DNA of 64,000 nucleotides, taken from the NCBI RefSeq assembly GCF_014195325.1, contig NZ_JACIBK010000006.1, forward strand, positions 62,001-126,000, given 5' to 3'. Within the stretch, counting starts at the first letter, position 1. Each line of letters begins with the position of its first letter. Shown in pieces: positions 35,913 through 45,070 of this stretch. Under the pieces are notes generated by a model. It did no database searches, was not told the DNA's origin, and worked only from the letters and a program-made list of their open reading frames with translations. The stretch is from Rhizobium sp. BK650. Lineage in GTDB: Bacteria; Pseudomonadota; Alphaproteobacteria; Rhizobiales; Rhizobiaceae. Made by a program: the position numbers and the translations under genes.

Positions 35913-35951
35913 GAGGAGATTGGTACAACCTTAGAGTCGAGAGAACAGGAA

Positions 35952-36461
35952 ATGGTACATCTGACTATTCGAAAGGCTGATCCGACCGACGCCCGCGAAC
36001 TCTCCGAAATCCTCAACGAGATCATCGCAATCGGCGGCACAACCGCGATCGAGACCCCGCTGTCGCCGGAGGAGCTGGCCGATTGGTTCATAACAGGCGA
36101 ATGGCCTCTGACATGCCACGTCGCCGAGAGCAGTTCCGGTCTCGCCGGTTTTCAGTCCCTAAGCCTCTATGGAAACCCGCCGAAGGGCTGGGCCGATATC
36201 GCGACCTTTGCGCGGCAGAACCCGAAGATACCGGGCGTCGGAACCGCGCTTTTCCCGGCAACTCTTGCCGTTGCCAAGGAACGCAACATCGAATTCATCA
36301 ACGCAACCATCCGCGCCGATAATACCGGCGGTCTCGCCTATTACGAAAAGATGGGCTTCCGCACCTACAACATCATCGAGAAAGTGCCGCTCAGAGATGG
36401 CACCCTGGTGGACAAAATTCAGAAGCAATATGAGGTGCAGAAGGATCGGAGCGCGCTCTAA
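35952..36461 (+). CDS. GNAT N-acetyltransferase
   Basis: 169 residues of the GNAT fold: MVHLTIRKADPTDARELSEILNEII at the N-terminus, the acetyl-CoA region GVGTALFPATLAVAKERN near residue 98, and the C-terminal NTGGLAYYEKMGFRTY near 120, typical of acetyltransferases. The glycine-rich loop is degenerate (IPGVGTAL). Acceptor unknown. It lies between gap and the antiporter gene with its own 92-bp upstream gap. Confidence 0.85.
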   Translation: MVHLTIRKADPTDARELSEILNEIIAIGGTTAIETPLSPEELADWFITGEWPLTCHVAESSSGLAGFQSLSLYGNPPKGWADIATFARQNPKIPGVGTALFPATLAVAKERNIEFINATIRADNTGGLAYYEKMGFRTYNIIEKVPLRDGTLVDKIQKQYEVQKDRSAL

Positions 36462-36743
36462 GCGCCTCGCCAACAAAAAATGCGGCGCTCCGCCTATCTG
36501 CCCTGCTCTCGCCTGATTTGCTTATACATTCTTTATACAGAGTTTTCCCCGTAGCATCCTTCACTGTCCCTCCTCCCAGGGGTCGTCCAGCAGCATGATG
36601 CAGCAATGCAGCCGAGGTTAAGCCGCAAGGCCTACCCTTCTGCCGCATTTTGCCGTTTACTAATGGATCGTGTCCGACGCGGAGGGGCAAAGCGACAGGC
36701 AGGGGCGGCTTCAAGACGGCGCAATGAAGCGAAAGGGGTAGGC

Positions 36744-38594
36744 ATGGAAGCGTTTTACATCGTGGTGCTGATCGCAACGGCACTCGTGCTTCTTGCAGCC
36801 TTTTCGAGCCTCTTGGCTTTCCGCTTCGGCGCCCCCCTGCTTCTGCTCTTCCTGATGATCGGCCTTGCGGCTGGCGTCGATGGCCTCGGCATCGAATTCA
36901 GCAACAACTATCTCGCCTATAGTCTCGGTTCTATCGCTCTTGCGATCATCCTTTTCGATTCCGGCTTCGGCACCCCGATGCAGGCCTTCCGCATCGCTGC
37001 AATACCCTCATTGACCCTCGCATCGATCGGGGTGCTGCTGACAGCAGCACTTTTCGCCTTTGCCGCCCGCTGGTTGCTGCATTTCAGCTGGCTCGAAGGT
37101 ATGCTGCTCGGCTCGATCGTCGCCTCCACCGATGCGGCTGCCGTCTTCTTTTTGCTGCGCATCGGCGGCATCAACATCCGCGACAAGGTTCGTTCCACCT
37201 TGGAAGTCGAATCCGGGACGAACGACCCGATGGCGATTTTCCTCACCATCGCTCTGGTCGAAGTTCTCGCCAGCGGCGAACGCTATGCCGGAATCAATAT
37301 CGGCATGCTCGCGATGTTCATCCAACAAATGGGCCTTGGCGTCATCCTCGGTCTGCTCGGCGGCATGATGATCGTGTTGATCGCTGGCCGGCTCGAAACC
37401 GATCGCGGCCTGACGCCGATCTTCGTGCTGGCGCTCGCTCTGCTCGTCTTCTCCTTTACCGGTGCTGTCGGAGGCAGCGGCTTCCTTGCCGTCTATGTCG
37501 CAGGCATCTATGCCGGAAACCGTAAGATGCAGGCGATCGGCACCATCAGGCGTTTCCAGGACGGCATGACTTGGCTTGCCCAGATCATTATGTTCCTCGT
37601 GCTCGGTCTTTTGGCGACACCCTCACAGTTTCCGGCCATCATCGTGCCGGCCATCCTGCTCGCGCTCTTCCTGATCTTCGTTGCCCGGCCGCTTGCCGTC
37701 TGGCTGTCGCTGCTGCCCTTCGATTATACGCAGCAGGAAATTGGCTTCGTTGCCTGGGTCGGCCTGCGCGGGGCCGTGTCCATCCTGCTTGCCATCATGC
37801 CGATCCTCGGTGGACTGCAGCATAGCCAGATCTATTTCAACACCGCCTTCATCATCGTGCTCGTCTCCCTGCTCGTACAGGGCTGGACAATCAAGCCGCT
37901 CGCCAAGCGCCTCGGCCTCATCATTCCACCGCGCATCGGTGCGGTCGACAAGGTGGAGGTCGATTTGCCGGGCGCCGCCAACCACGAGCTTCTGTCCTAT
38001 CGTGTCGTCAAGGATAGTCCCGTGCTCCGTGGCGAGCGCATCCCTCGCTGGGCCGCACCTTCGCTCGTGATCCGCGACGGCAAGTCGATGCGCTATCAAT
38101 ATGCCGGCCGCCTCAGGGAAAACGATCTCGTCTACCTCTTCATCGCGCCCAGTTACTCACGCCTGCTCGATCGCCTTTTCGCCAGCCGCGCACCCGTCGA
38201 CGAGGACGACGCGGAATTCTTCGGCGCCTTCGCGCTGTCACCGGCCCGTCCCGCCGCCGATCTCGACGCCGCCTATGGTCCCGGCCTTCTGAACGAATCC
38301 GAAAAGGGACTGACGATCGCCGAACTGATGAAACAGCGCCTCGGCGGCAAGGCGGACTATGCCGATCGTGTCCGTCTCGGCTCGCTGATCCTCATCGTTC
38401 GTGACCTCGACGACCAGGATCACATTACCTCTGTCGGCATGTCGCTGGAGGCAGTCGAGCCGGCCATCACGCTGCCGATCTTCATCAATATGCGCGATAT
38501 TATCCAGCGCATCCGCGATCGTATGAAAGGACACCGGAAGCATGAGGCAGCCACAGCGGAAAGTGCTGCGGGACGTGATGATAGCCCACGCTAA
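36744..38594 (+). CDS. K+(Na+)/H+ antiporter, CvrA/NhaP2 type
   Basis: 616 residues. The N-terminal about 400 residues hold 12-13 membrane helices of the CPA1 family, with the ion-binding motifs [15 protein letters not shown] near residue 132 and [19 protein letters not shown] near 156. The C-terminal region has a TrkA-C/RCK_C-like domain ([19 protein letters not shown], then [27 protein letters not shown]) and a further CorC/HlyC-like domain. CvrA/NhaP2 proteins are K+/H+ antiporters for pH and osmotic balance. ATG at 36744 follows AAGGGGTAGG. The preceding 282 bp hold no gene. Confidence 0.88.
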   Translation: MEAFYIVVLIATALVLLAAFSSLLAFRFGAPLLLLFLMIGLAAGVDGLGIEFSNNYLAYSLGSIALAIILFDSGFGTPMQAFRIAAIPSLTLASIGVLLTAALFAFAARWLLHFSWLEGMLLGSIVASTDAAAVFFLLRIGGINIRDKVRSTLEVESGTNDPMAIFLTIALVEVLASGERYAGINIGMLAMFIQQMGLGVILGLLGGMMIVLIAGRLETDRGLTPIFVLALALLVFSFTGAVGGSGFLAVYVAGIYAGNRKMQAIGTIRRFQDGMTWLAQIIMFLVLGLLATPSQFPAIIVPAILLALFLIFVARPLAVWLSLLPFDYTQQEIGFVAWVGLRGAVSILLAIMPILGGLQHSQIYFNTAFIIVLVSLLVQGWTIKPLAKRLGLIIPPRIGAVDKVEVDLPGAANHELLSYRVVKDSPVLRGERIPRWAAPSLVIRDGKSMRYQYAGRLRENDLVYLFIAPSYSRLLDRLFASRAPVDEDDAEFFGAFALSPARPAADLDAAYGPGLLNESEKGLTIAELMKQRLGGKADYADRVRLGSLILIVRDLDDQDHITSVGMSLEAVEPAITLPIFINMRDIIQRIRDRMKGHRKHEAATAESAAGRDDSPR

Positions 38595-38674
38595 ACGCCC
38601 CCGGAGCGCCTTGCGTCTCTCCCGATCCTTGCTATGGTCGGCCCAACTTTCGCCAAACACGAATGGAACCTCCC

Positions 38675-39871
38675 ATGGCAGCTTTCAAGACCCTCGACGA
38701 CCTCAACGACATCGTCGGCAAGCGCGTTCTCGTCCGCGTCGACCTTAACGTCCCTGTCAAGGACGGCAAGGTTTCGGACACGACCCGCATCGAGCGCGTT
38801 GCGCCGACGATCCTTGAACTGTCAAAAAAGGGCGCCAAGGTCATCCTGCTCGCCCATTTCGGCCGCCCGAAGGACGGTCCCTCACCAGAATTCTCCCTCT
38901 CGCTGGTTGCCCCCTCCGTCGAGCAGGTTCTTGACCACGCTGTGCTGACGGCTTCCGACTGCATCGGCGAAGCAGCCGCTTCCGCCGTCGCGAAGATGAA
39001 CAACGGCGATATCCTGCTCCTGGAAAACACCCGCTTCCACAAGGGCGAGGAAAAGAACGATTCTGATTTCACCAAGGCGCTCGCAGCAAATGGCGATATC
39101 TATGTGAACGACGCCTTCTCCGCTGCTCACCGCGCCCACTCCTCCACCGAAGGCCTGGCTCATCATCTGCCGGCCTATGCAGGCCGCACCATGCAGGCCG
39201 AGCTTGAGGCACTCGAAAAAGGCCTTGGCAATCCGGCCCGTCCGGTCGTCGCCATCGTTGGCGGCGCCAAGGTCTCGACCAAGATCGACCTGCTGATGAA
39301 CCTCGTGAAGAAAGTCGATGCGCTCGTCATCGGCGGCGGCATGGCCAACACCTTCATCGCCGCCCGCGGCACCAATGTCGGCAAGTCGCTCTGCGAGCAT
39401 GATCTTGCCGATACCGCCAAGCAGATCATGATTGAAGCCGCCACTGCCGGCTGCGCGATCGTCCTGCCGGAAGACGGTGTCGTCGCTCGCGAATTCAAGG
39501 CAGGTGCGGCCAACGAGACCGTCTCCATCGACGCCATCCCGGCCGATGCCATGGTCCTCGACGTCGGCCCGAAGTCAGTCGAAGCCGTGAAGGCATGGAT
39601 CGAGCGCGCCACCACACTCGTCTGGAACGGCCCCCTTGGCGCCTTCGAAATCGAGCCCTTCGATGCAGCGACCGTCGCCGCCGCAAAATATGCCGCCGAA
39701 CGCACCAAGGCCGGCAAGCTTACATCGGTTGCAGGGGGCGGTGACACAGTGTCCGCTCTCAATCATGCCGGCGTCGCCGAGGAATTTACCTATGTCTCGA
39801 CCGCAGGCGGCGCCTTCCTGGAATGGATGGAAGGTAAGGAACTGCCGGGCGTCGCCGTTCTTTCCCGTTGA
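38675..39871 (+). CDS. pgk: Phosphoglycerate kinase
   Basis: 398 residues. Substrate motif [14 protein letters not shown] at the N-terminus, [13 protein letters not shown] near residue 66, the nucleotide-binding [20 protein letters not shown] near 192 and the C-terminal [13 protein letters not shown] near 362. It catalyses the ATP-forming step after GAPDH. ATG at 38675 gives the rhizobial N-terminus [10 protein letters not shown]; an ATG 12 bases upstream is possible. It is 81 bp after the antiporter and 222 bp before fba. Confidence 0.96.
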   Translation: MAAFKTLDDLNDIVGKRVLVRVDLNVPVKDGKVSDTTRIERVAPTILELSKKGAKVILLAHFGRPKDGPSPEFSLSLVAPSVEQVLDHAVLTASDCIGEAAASAVAKMNNGDILLLENTRFHKGEEKNDSDFTKALAANGDIYVNDAFSAAHRAHSSTEGLAHHLPAYAGRTMQAELEALEKGLGNPARPVVAIVGGAKVSTKIDLLMNLVKKVDALVIGGGMANTFIAARGTNVGKSLCEHDLADTAKQIMIEAATAGCAIVLPEDGVVAREFKAGAANETVSIDAIPADAMVLDVGPKSVEAVKAWIERATTLVWNGPLGAFEIEPFDAATVAAAKYAAERTKAGKLTSVAGGGDTVSALNHAGVAEEFTYVSTAGGAFLEWMEGKELPGVAVLSR

Positions 39872-39905
39872 TCGAAATCAGATTACGGCAACATTCCAAT
39901 AAGAT

Positions 39906-39940
39906 AGACCGCGGAAGCCGTGATGCTTCGGCGGTCTTTT
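39906..39940 (+). terminator. Rho-independent terminator after pgk
   Basis: AGACCGC/GCGGTCT outer stem and GAAGC/GCTTC inner stem with a 6-base loop, followed by TTTTG. It separates pgk from fba. Confidence 0.85.
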
Positions 39941-39971
39941 GCTCAAAAAGAGAAAAAATTCTCAATCTTTC

Positions 39972-39998
39972 AAACGATTGAAATCATTTCAATCGTTT
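39972..39998. promoter_or_regulatory. Perfect 27-bp palindrome upstream of fba
   Basis: AAACGATTGAAAT, a central C, then ATTTCAATCGTTT: 13-bp arms with no mismatch. It lies between the pgk terminator and the fba promoter, centred about 66 bp upstream of a CTATAT -10 element. No T-run follows, so it is probably an operator for a dimeric or tetrameric regulator rather than a terminator. Confidence 0.7.
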
Positions 39999-40050
39999 CA
40001 ACAACTTAGCCCTCCCTTTTTTCCCCCTATAAACTTCTGTTATCCGGGTT

Positions 40051-40056
40051 CTATAT
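40051..40056 (+). promoter_or_regulatory. Predicted -10 element of fba
   Basis: CTATAT, an exact match to the rhizobial -10 consensus, 38 bp before the fba ATG. No good -35 lies 16-18 bp upstream, which would fit a promoter that needs an activator. Confidence 0.45.
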
Positions 40057-40093
40057 TGTCAATTCTACCGGGTTTTATTGTGGAGAGAACGAG

Positions 40094-41119
40094 ATGAGCG
40101 AACGACTGGAAGACATTGCAGTGAAGATGGTTGCTGGTGGTCGGGGCCTGCTTGCAGCCGACGAATCGACCTCCACCATCAAGAAGCGTTTCGACACGAT
40201 CAATCTTGAATCGACCGAGACCAGCCGACGCGATTATCGCGAGATGCTTTTCCGCTCCGACGAGGCGATGAAGAAGTACATTTCCGGCGTCATTCTCTAT
40301 GAAGAGACCCTTTTCCAGAAGGCTGCCGACGGCACGCCCTTCGTCGACATTATCAAGGCCGCCGGCAGCATTCCGGGCATCAAGGTTGATATCGGCGCCA
40401 AGCCGATGGCCAAATTCCCCGGCGAAACCATCACCGAAGGCCTCGACGGCCTCGCAGACCGCCTTGCCAAATATTACGAGGCCGGCGCCCGCTTCGCCAA
40501 GTGGCGCGGTGTGATCGCCATCTCTGAGACCCTGCCGAGCCGCGGTTCCGTGCGCGCCAACGCTCAGGCGCTGGCCCGCTATGCCGCACTCTGCCAGGAA
40601 GCCCGGATCGTGCCAATCGTCGAGCCGGAATGCCTGATGGACGGCAAGCCGGGCGATCACAATATCGACCGCTGCGCCGAAGTGACCGAATCCACGCTGC
40701 GCATCGTGTTCGAGGAACTGGCCGATGCTCGCGTCAGCCTCGAAGGCATGATCCTGAAGCCGAACATGGTCATCGATGGCAAAAATGCGCGCAAGGCTTC
40801 CGTCGCCGAGGTTGCCGAGCGGACCGTTCAGGTCCTGAAGCGCACGGTTCCGTCAGCGGTTCCGGGCATCGCCTTCCTTTCCGGCGGCCAGACGACGGAA
40901 GAAGCGACCGCCCATCTCTCGGCAATCAATTCCGGCTACGACCTGCCCTGGCTTGTCACCTTCTCCTATGGCCGCGCCCTGCAGGACAGCGCGCTCAAGA
41001 CCTGGAATGGCAAGCAGGAAAACGTCGCCGCCGGCCAGCGCGAGTTCACGCACCGCGCCGAGATGAACAGCCTCGCCGCCAAGGGCAACTGGAAGGCCGA
41101 GCTCGAAAAGGCTGCATAA
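40094..41119 (+). CDS. fba: Fructose-bisphosphate aldolase, class I
   Basis: 341 residues of the class I (Schiff-base) aldolase, not the metal-dependent class II. Seen are GLLAADESTSTIKKRF near residue 18, KWRGVIAI near 136, VEPECLMDG near 177, and the Schiff-base Lys222 in GMILKPNMVI; SGGQTTEEATAHLSAIN is near 272. GGAGAGAACGAG precedes the ATG. It completes the tkt-gap-pgk-fba set and has its own terminators and putative operator, so it is separately regulated. Confidence 0.95.
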   Translation: MSERLEDIAVKMVAGGRGLLAADESTSTIKKRFDTINLESTETSRRDYREMLFRSDEAMKKYISGVILYEETLFQKAADGTPFVDIIKAAGSIPGIKVDIGAKPMAKFPGETITEGLDGLADRLAKYYEAGARFAKWRGVIAISETLPSRGSVRANAQALARYAALCQEARIVPIVEPECLMDGKPGDHNIDRCAEVTESTLRIVFEELADARVSLEGMILKPNMVIDGKNARKASVAEVAERTVQVLKRTVPSAVPGIAFLSGGQTTEEATAHLSAINSGYDLPWLVTFSYGRALQDSALKTWNGKQENVAAGQREFTHRAEMNSLAAKGNWKAELEKAA

Positions 41120-41142
41120 GCTCTCGAGCATCGAGAAAATAC

Positions 41143-41176
41143 GCAGGCGGCGAGCATCTTCGCCGCCTGCTTTATT
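41143..41176 (+). terminator. Rho-independent terminator after fba
   Basis: GCAGGCGGCGA and TCGCCGCCTGC form an 11-bp perfect stem followed by TTTATTTT, 24 bp after the fba stop. Confidence 0.9.
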
Positions 41177-41276
41177 TTGCGCTGTATTGCCGCTGCGATT
41201 TGTCATGGCGACAAGATAATTGTTCGCGGCTATCGTTGGTCTCGCTAATCATGGCACCTCAACCATCGGAGCCGCC

Positions 41277-42197
41277 ATGAACAGCCTCTCTTACATCACC
41301 GTCGACGTCTTCACCTCCACCCGCTTCGAGGGCAACCCGCTTGCGGTCATGGCCGACGCGAGAGGCCTCAGCGACGCGACAATGCAAGAGATCGCTGCCG
41401 AATTCGGCTATTCCGAAGTTACCTTCGTGCTGCCTCCGGAGAAGCCCGAAAACACGGCGAGAGTGCGCATCTTCACACCGACGATGGAAGTGCCGTTCGC
41501 CGGGCATCCCAATGTCGGTACCGCCTATGTTCTCGGCCAACAGAACGAAATTTTCGGCCGCGCGATCGGCGATACGCTGCGTTTCGAGGAGAAGGCAGGT
41601 CTCGTGGAAGTGGCCTTGCAGCGCAGCGAAGACCGCGTCACCTCTGCAACCATCCGCGCCCCGCAATCGCTTGAAATAGGAGAGACGATACCCGAAGCGG
41701 TCATTGCAGGCTGCGTCTCCATCGATCCTGCCGCAATCCGTAAAAGCACTCATGCCCCTGTCTTTGCATCGGTCGGCCTGAACTTTGCCGTTGCAGAGCT
41801 CGAAAGCCTTGAGGCCCTCGCCGCGGCAAGTCCGAGTCTCAACGGCTTCCAGGCCGCGGCAAAAACGGCAACCTGCAACCATGATTTCTCCCTGTTCCTC
41901 TACGTCCGGCCCGCCGCTACGCCGTGGAACATCCGCGCCCGCATGTTCGCGCCGCTGGACAACGTGATCGAAGACCCCGCGACCGGCAGTGCATCAGCCG
42001 CCCTTTCCGCCTATCTTGTCTCCTTGCTGCCGGAGACCGACGTCAGCCAGCATGTAACGATCGAGCAGGGCGTCGAAATGGGCCGGCGCAGCATCATCGA
42101 GCTCGACGTCGTTAAGAAGGTCGGCATCGTCACCGACGTGAGGATCTCGGGGAGCTGCGTGCCGATCATGAAAGGCGAGATCATCCTGAAAGACTGA
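41277..42197 (+). CDS. PhzF-family isomerase/epimerase
   Basis: 306 residues of the PhzF/diaminopimelate epimerase-like fold: [24 protein letters not shown] at the N-terminus, [12 protein letters not shown] near residue 45 (catalytic Glu), [22 protein letters not shown] near 68 and [16 protein letters not shown] near 232. Substrate unknown; most PhzF proteins outside phenazine clusters remain uncharacterised. ATG at 41277 begins the conserved strand; an upstream frame adds 19 residues from the promoter region. Confidence 0.9.
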   Translation: MNSLSYITVDVFTSTRFEGNPLAVMADARGLSDATMQEIAAEFGYSEVTFVLPPEKPENTARVRIFTPTMEVPFAGHPNVGTAYVLGQQNEIFGRAIGDTLRFEEKAGLVEVALQRSEDRVTSATIRAPQSLEIGETIPEAVIAGCVSIDPAAIRKSTHAPVFASVGLNFAVAELESLEALAAASPSLNGFQAAAKTATCNHDFSLFLYVRPAATPWNIRARMFAPLDNVIEDPATGSASAALSAYLVSLLPETDVSQHVTIEQGVEMGRRSIIELDVVKKVGIVTDVRISGSCVPIMKGEIILKD

Positions 42198-42204
42198 ATT
42201 CGCC

Positions 42205-42369
42205 TTAAACCACAAAATCGCGCGCCAGCAGCGCCACCGCCCAAATTGCAAAGGCAATCAACGCGATCTTCCAGAAATCCATCCGGCGGCGCAGCCCCGG
42301 ATAACCCAGCGGCTTGATGACCTGGATTGCCATGGCAAGGATGAGCAGCAACGCTATCAGCTTTGTCAT
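42205..42369 (-). CDS. Small two-helix membrane protein
   Basis: 54 residues. A first hydrophobic helix (about 3-18) is followed by a short loop with Arg-Arg-Arg-Met (PGLRRRMDF) and a second helix (about 31-48). I do not recognise a named family, though similar small rhizobial proteins exist. No strong ribosome site is seen. It converges with phzF, 7 bp apart. Coding status is supported mainly by the two clean hydrophobic helices. Confidence 0.55.
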   Translation of the reverse strand: MTKLIALLLILAMAIQVIKPLGYPGLRRRMDFWKIALIAFAIWAVALLARDFVV

Positions 42370-42544
42370 GGCTTTATTTTTTCCATCTTTCAGAATGTCA
42401 CACGACGGACATTTTTTCACGCGAACAGAGAATATCTACTCGCCGTAAAGGCATTCCGGGACACAATCAACATTCTTATGGACTGGGCAGATGCAGGTCT
42501 CGCCTTATGTCCTTTTTCAAAGCGAACACGCCGAGTCTGGGTAT

Positions 42545-43825
42545 ATGACAAGAAATCTGCTGTCCGTCGCTGCGCTGCTCTTTGGCACGCTCTTCCTTTT
42601 CATGGGCAACGGACTGCAGGGCATTCTGCTTCCCGTACGCGGAAATCTCGAAGGCTATGCAACGACCACGCTCGGCCTGCTTGGAACGTCCTGGGCGGCG
42701 GGCTTCGTCATCGGCTGCCTCGTGGCGCCGAAACTAGTACGGCGTGTCGGCCATGTGCGCGCCTTCTCCGGCTTCATCGCCATCATCGCCATTATCGCGC
42801 TCGTGAGCGGCATCATCATCGACCCCATCTGGTGGGTCGTTCTGCGCGCCGTCACCGGCTTCTCGACCGCCGGCACCTCGATGATCATTGAAAGCTGGCT
42901 GAACGAGCGGGCGAACAATGAGAGCCGTGGCGCGATCTTCTCGCTTTATATCGGTATCACCCTGCTCGGTGTCGTTGGTGGCCAGTTGATGATCCCACTG
43001 GAAGACGTGCGCACGCCGGTGCTCTTCATGGTCTGCGGCATTTTCTACTGCATCGCCATGCTGCCGACGACACTGTCGACCGCCGCTTCGCCGCAGCCAC
43101 TGAAGGCGGTAAAGCTTGACCTGCCGGCGCTCTACCGCAATTCGCCCGTCTCCTTCCTGGGTATTCTGCTCGTCGGCATCGCTAACGGCGCTTACGGTAC
43201 GCTCGGCGCAGTCTTCGGCGCGGGTGCTGGTCTCTCCGACACCTCGATTGCGGTGATGATGAGTGCCACCATCTTTGCCGGCGCCATCATGCAGCTCCCC
43301 GCCGGACGCCTCTCCGACCGCATCGACCGCCGCTATGTATTGGCCGCGATGTCTGCCATCGCAGCCCTTGCCGGTCTGCTGATCTTCCTGCTGCATCCCT
43401 CTTCGCCGGTTTTCCTGATCGGCCTTGTCATCCTCTACGGCGCCGTCGCCAACACGCTCTATCCAATCGCGGTCGCTCATGCGAACGACTTCGCCGCATC
43501 GGAAGATTTCGTGAAGGTTTCAGGCGGCCTGCTCCTGCTTTACGGCATCGGCACCGTCATCGGCCCGACAATTGGCGGCCCGGTCATGTCCATCATCAGT
43601 CCGCACGCGCTCTTCCTGGTAACGGCGCTTGCGCACCTTCTGGTCACCGCCTACGCCGTCATCAGAAGCCGCATCCGCGCCGCCGTTCCCGCAAGCGACC
43701 GCGACGCCTATACAACGATCCCGACGGCGACATCGCCAACGCTCACGCCGCAAAGCATGTCGCTTGCCGATCGCAGCTCTAGCAAGCCTCCCGAAAGCGG
43801 CGATCCTGCTGTAAAGTTCGGCTGA
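42545..43825 (+). CDS. MFS transporter (YcaD-like)
   Basis: 426 residues with 12 membrane segments. ALLFGTLFLFMGNGLQGILLPVRG, RVGHVRAFSGF and SWLNERANNESRGAIFSLY resemble the YcaD/CynX-type MFS group. The C-terminal about 45 residues are hydrophilic (Ser/Thr/Pro rich). ATG at 42545 is chosen because the first helix starts there; the 18-residue longer frame is less likely. Substrate unknown. DUF1192 follows after 30 bp. Confidence 0.85.
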   Translation: MTRNLLSVAALLFGTLFLFMGNGLQGILLPVRGNLEGYATTTLGLLGTSWAAGFVIGCLVAPKLVRRVGHVRAFSGFIAIIAIIALVSGIIIDPIWWVVLRAVTGFSTAGTSMIIESWLNERANNESRGAIFSLYIGITLLGVVGGQLMIPLEDVRTPVLFMVCGIFYCIAMLPTTLSTAASPQPLKAVKLDLPALYRNSPVSFLGILLVGIANGAYGTLGAVFGAGAGLSDTSIAVMMSATIFAGAIMQLPAGRLSDRIDRRYVLAAMSAIAALAGLLIFLLHPSSPVFLIGLVILYGAVANTLYPIAVAHANDFAASEDFVKVSGGLLLLYGIGTVIGPTIGGPVMSIISPHALFLVTALAHLLVTAYAVIRSRIRAAVPASDRDAYTTIPTATSPTLTPQSMSLADRSSSKPPESGDPAVKFG

Positions 43826-43855
43826 CGAACGGCAGGTTTCAAAGGAGGAGCGACG

Positions 43856-44047
43856 ATGAGCTTTATGGATGACGATAGGCCGCAGAAGAAGATCGCCCAC
43901 GAGATCGGCTCCGATCTCTCCATGCTTTCGGTGGACGAGTTGAAGGCGCGCGTGGAACTCCTGAAAGCCGAGATCGAGCGGCTTGAAGCAGAGGCGGCCA
44001 TGAAGGCTTCCGGCCGATTAGCCGCCGAAAACCTTTTCCGATCATAA
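43856..44047 (+). CDS. DUF1192 protein
   Basis: 63 residues with the DUF1192 core DLSMLSVDELKARVELLKAEIERLEAEAAMK, a short coiled coil. Function unknown; it is common in alphaproteobacteria. GGAGGAGCGACG precedes the ATG. It is probably cotranscribed with the upstream MFS gene. Confidence 0.88.
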   Translation: MSFMDDDRPQKKIAHEIGSDLSMLSVDELKARVELLKAEIERLEAEAAMKASGRLAAENLFRS

Positions 44048-44059
44048 GACTATAAAGAA

Positions 44060-44206
44060 GGAAACGTTGCTTCGAAATTACTTCTATTAAGTCTTAAAGT
44101 GAGACAACGTTGATAAAAAATTAAGCTTTATGAGATATTACTCATACCGTCCAGTTTCTTCTGGACCTCAGACAGTTTTCCAAGCGGTGAATTGGTCTGA
44201 TTTTTC
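44060..44206 (+). ncRNA. Candidate small RNA or structured 3' UTR
   Basis: This AT-rich stretch after DUF1192 has no coding frame but three successive inverted repeats: AACGTTG/CAACGTT (44063-44069 and 44105-44111), GTCCAG-TTTCTT-CTGGAC (44149-44166), and TCAGAC/GTCTGA (44168-44173 and 44195-44200) followed directly by TTTTTC. The last looks like a terminator. It could be an independent sRNA or the 3' end of the MFS-DUF1192 mRNA; no clear promoter is visible. Confidence 0.45.
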
Positions 44207-44222
44207 TCCCTGTTTTACCTTG

Positions 44223-44249
44223 AGAGCCGCTTTTGCGGCTCTTCTTTTT
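44223..44249 (+). terminator. Rho-independent terminator
   Basis: AGAGCCGC-TTTT-GCGGCTCT then TCTTTTT. It is a second terminator behind the structured region and upstream of the DUF1465 promoter. Confidence 0.85.
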
Positions 44250-44284
44250 GCGCTGCCCTACTCCTTTCCACGAAACTGTGGAGA

Positions 44285-44299
44285 TTAACCTTTTCTTAA
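44285..44299 (+). promoter_or_regulatory. Candidate CtrA-binding site
   Basis: TTAA-CCTTTTC-TTAA is an exact full CtrA site (TTAA-N7-TTAA), 121 bp before the DUF1465 start. A GATTC (GANTC, CcrM methylation site) lies at 44411-44415 next to the start codon. Both are cell-cycle control elements in alphaproteobacteria. Confidence 0.55.
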
Positions 44300-44420
44300 G
44301 AAACGGCTTGCGCAATTAGGCTAAAGATACCATCTTGAAGTCATAAAGACCGGCTCCGGAAACTTTTCCGGGAAAACCGGCGTTACCTGCTAGTAGATGC
44401 GTGCAACAGGGATTCTTTAG

Positions 44421-44936
44421 ATGTCGGAACTTGGATTGAACACAATCAGTTTTGCGGGCCGCGCTGCCGCATCATCGCAGTTCAAGACGCTGTATGCCGA
44501 GGGCATGTCGCTGGTCGAAGAGACCGCATCCTACCTCGACGGCCAAGGCCGCGCAGCATCCAAGGTGCTGCCGCGCATGGCTTCTGTCCTTTACGCGGCT
44601 GAATCGATGCGCCTGACAACCCGCCTCATGCAGATGGCCTCCTGGCTGTTGCTGCAGCGCGCCGTCAACAATGGCGAAATGTCCCGAGATCAGGTTCTGG
44701 CCGAGAAGAACAAGGTTCGCCTCGACGGGTTCAACGTCGACCGCAACGCTCCGGGCTGGGGCGACCTTCCGGAATCCTTCCGAGATCTCGTCGAACGTTC
44801 GCTCCGCCTGCAGAACCGCGTCGCCTTGCTTGACCGCGAAATCTATCGCCCGGCCGAAGCAGCAATCGTTCCTGACAACCAGAACAGCGTCCAGGCCCAG
44901 CTTTCCCTGCTGCAGACGGCCTTCGGCAACAACTGA
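44421..44936 (+). CDS. DUF1465 protein
   Basis: 171 residues matching DUF1465: FAGRAAASSQFKTLYAEGMSLVEETASYLDG at the N-terminus, an alpha-helical middle with SMRLTTRLMQMASWLLLQRAV, and GWGDLPESFRDLVERSLRLQNRVALLDR. No membrane segment or known catalytic motif. Function unknown; the CtrA-type box and GANTC upstream suggest cell-cycle timing. AGGG precedes the ATG by about nine bases, and a terminator follows. Confidence 0.87.
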   Translation: MSELGLNTISFAGRAAASSQFKTLYAEGMSLVEETASYLDGQGRAASKVLPRMASVLYAAESMRLTTRLMQMASWLLLQRAVNNGEMSRDQVLAEKNKVRLDGFNVDRNAPGWGDLPESFRDLVERSLRLQNRVALLDREIYRPAEAAIVPDNQNSVQAQLSLLQTAFGNN

Positions 44937-44959
44937 TCTGGCATCATCGAATTTCATGA

Positions 44960-44989
44960 AACCGGCTGCGGTAACGCGGCCGGTTTTTT
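44960..44989 (+). terminator. Rho-independent terminator after DUF1465
   Basis: AACCGGC/GCCGGTT outer stem, GCG/CGC inner stem with a GTAA loop, then TTTTTT. Confidence 0.88.
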
Positions 44990-45014
44990 GTTTGCTCAGA
45001 GGTACCACCCGGAA

Positions 45015-45046
45015 AACAAAAAGCCCGACATGAAGCCGGGCTTTTG
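45015..45046 (-). terminator. Rho-independent terminator after rpmE
   Basis: On the reverse strand AAAAGCCCGG and CGGGCTTTT arms are followed by TTTTTGTTTT, 25 bp after the rpmE stop. Confidence 0.85.
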
Positions 45047-45070
45047 AATAGTCCGCCAAGCGGAAGCGAA

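Noticed and set aside
34816..35928. A 370-codon frame antisense to gap
   Set aside because: Fully covered by gap, which has all catalytic motifs. The antisense translation has no recognisable feature.
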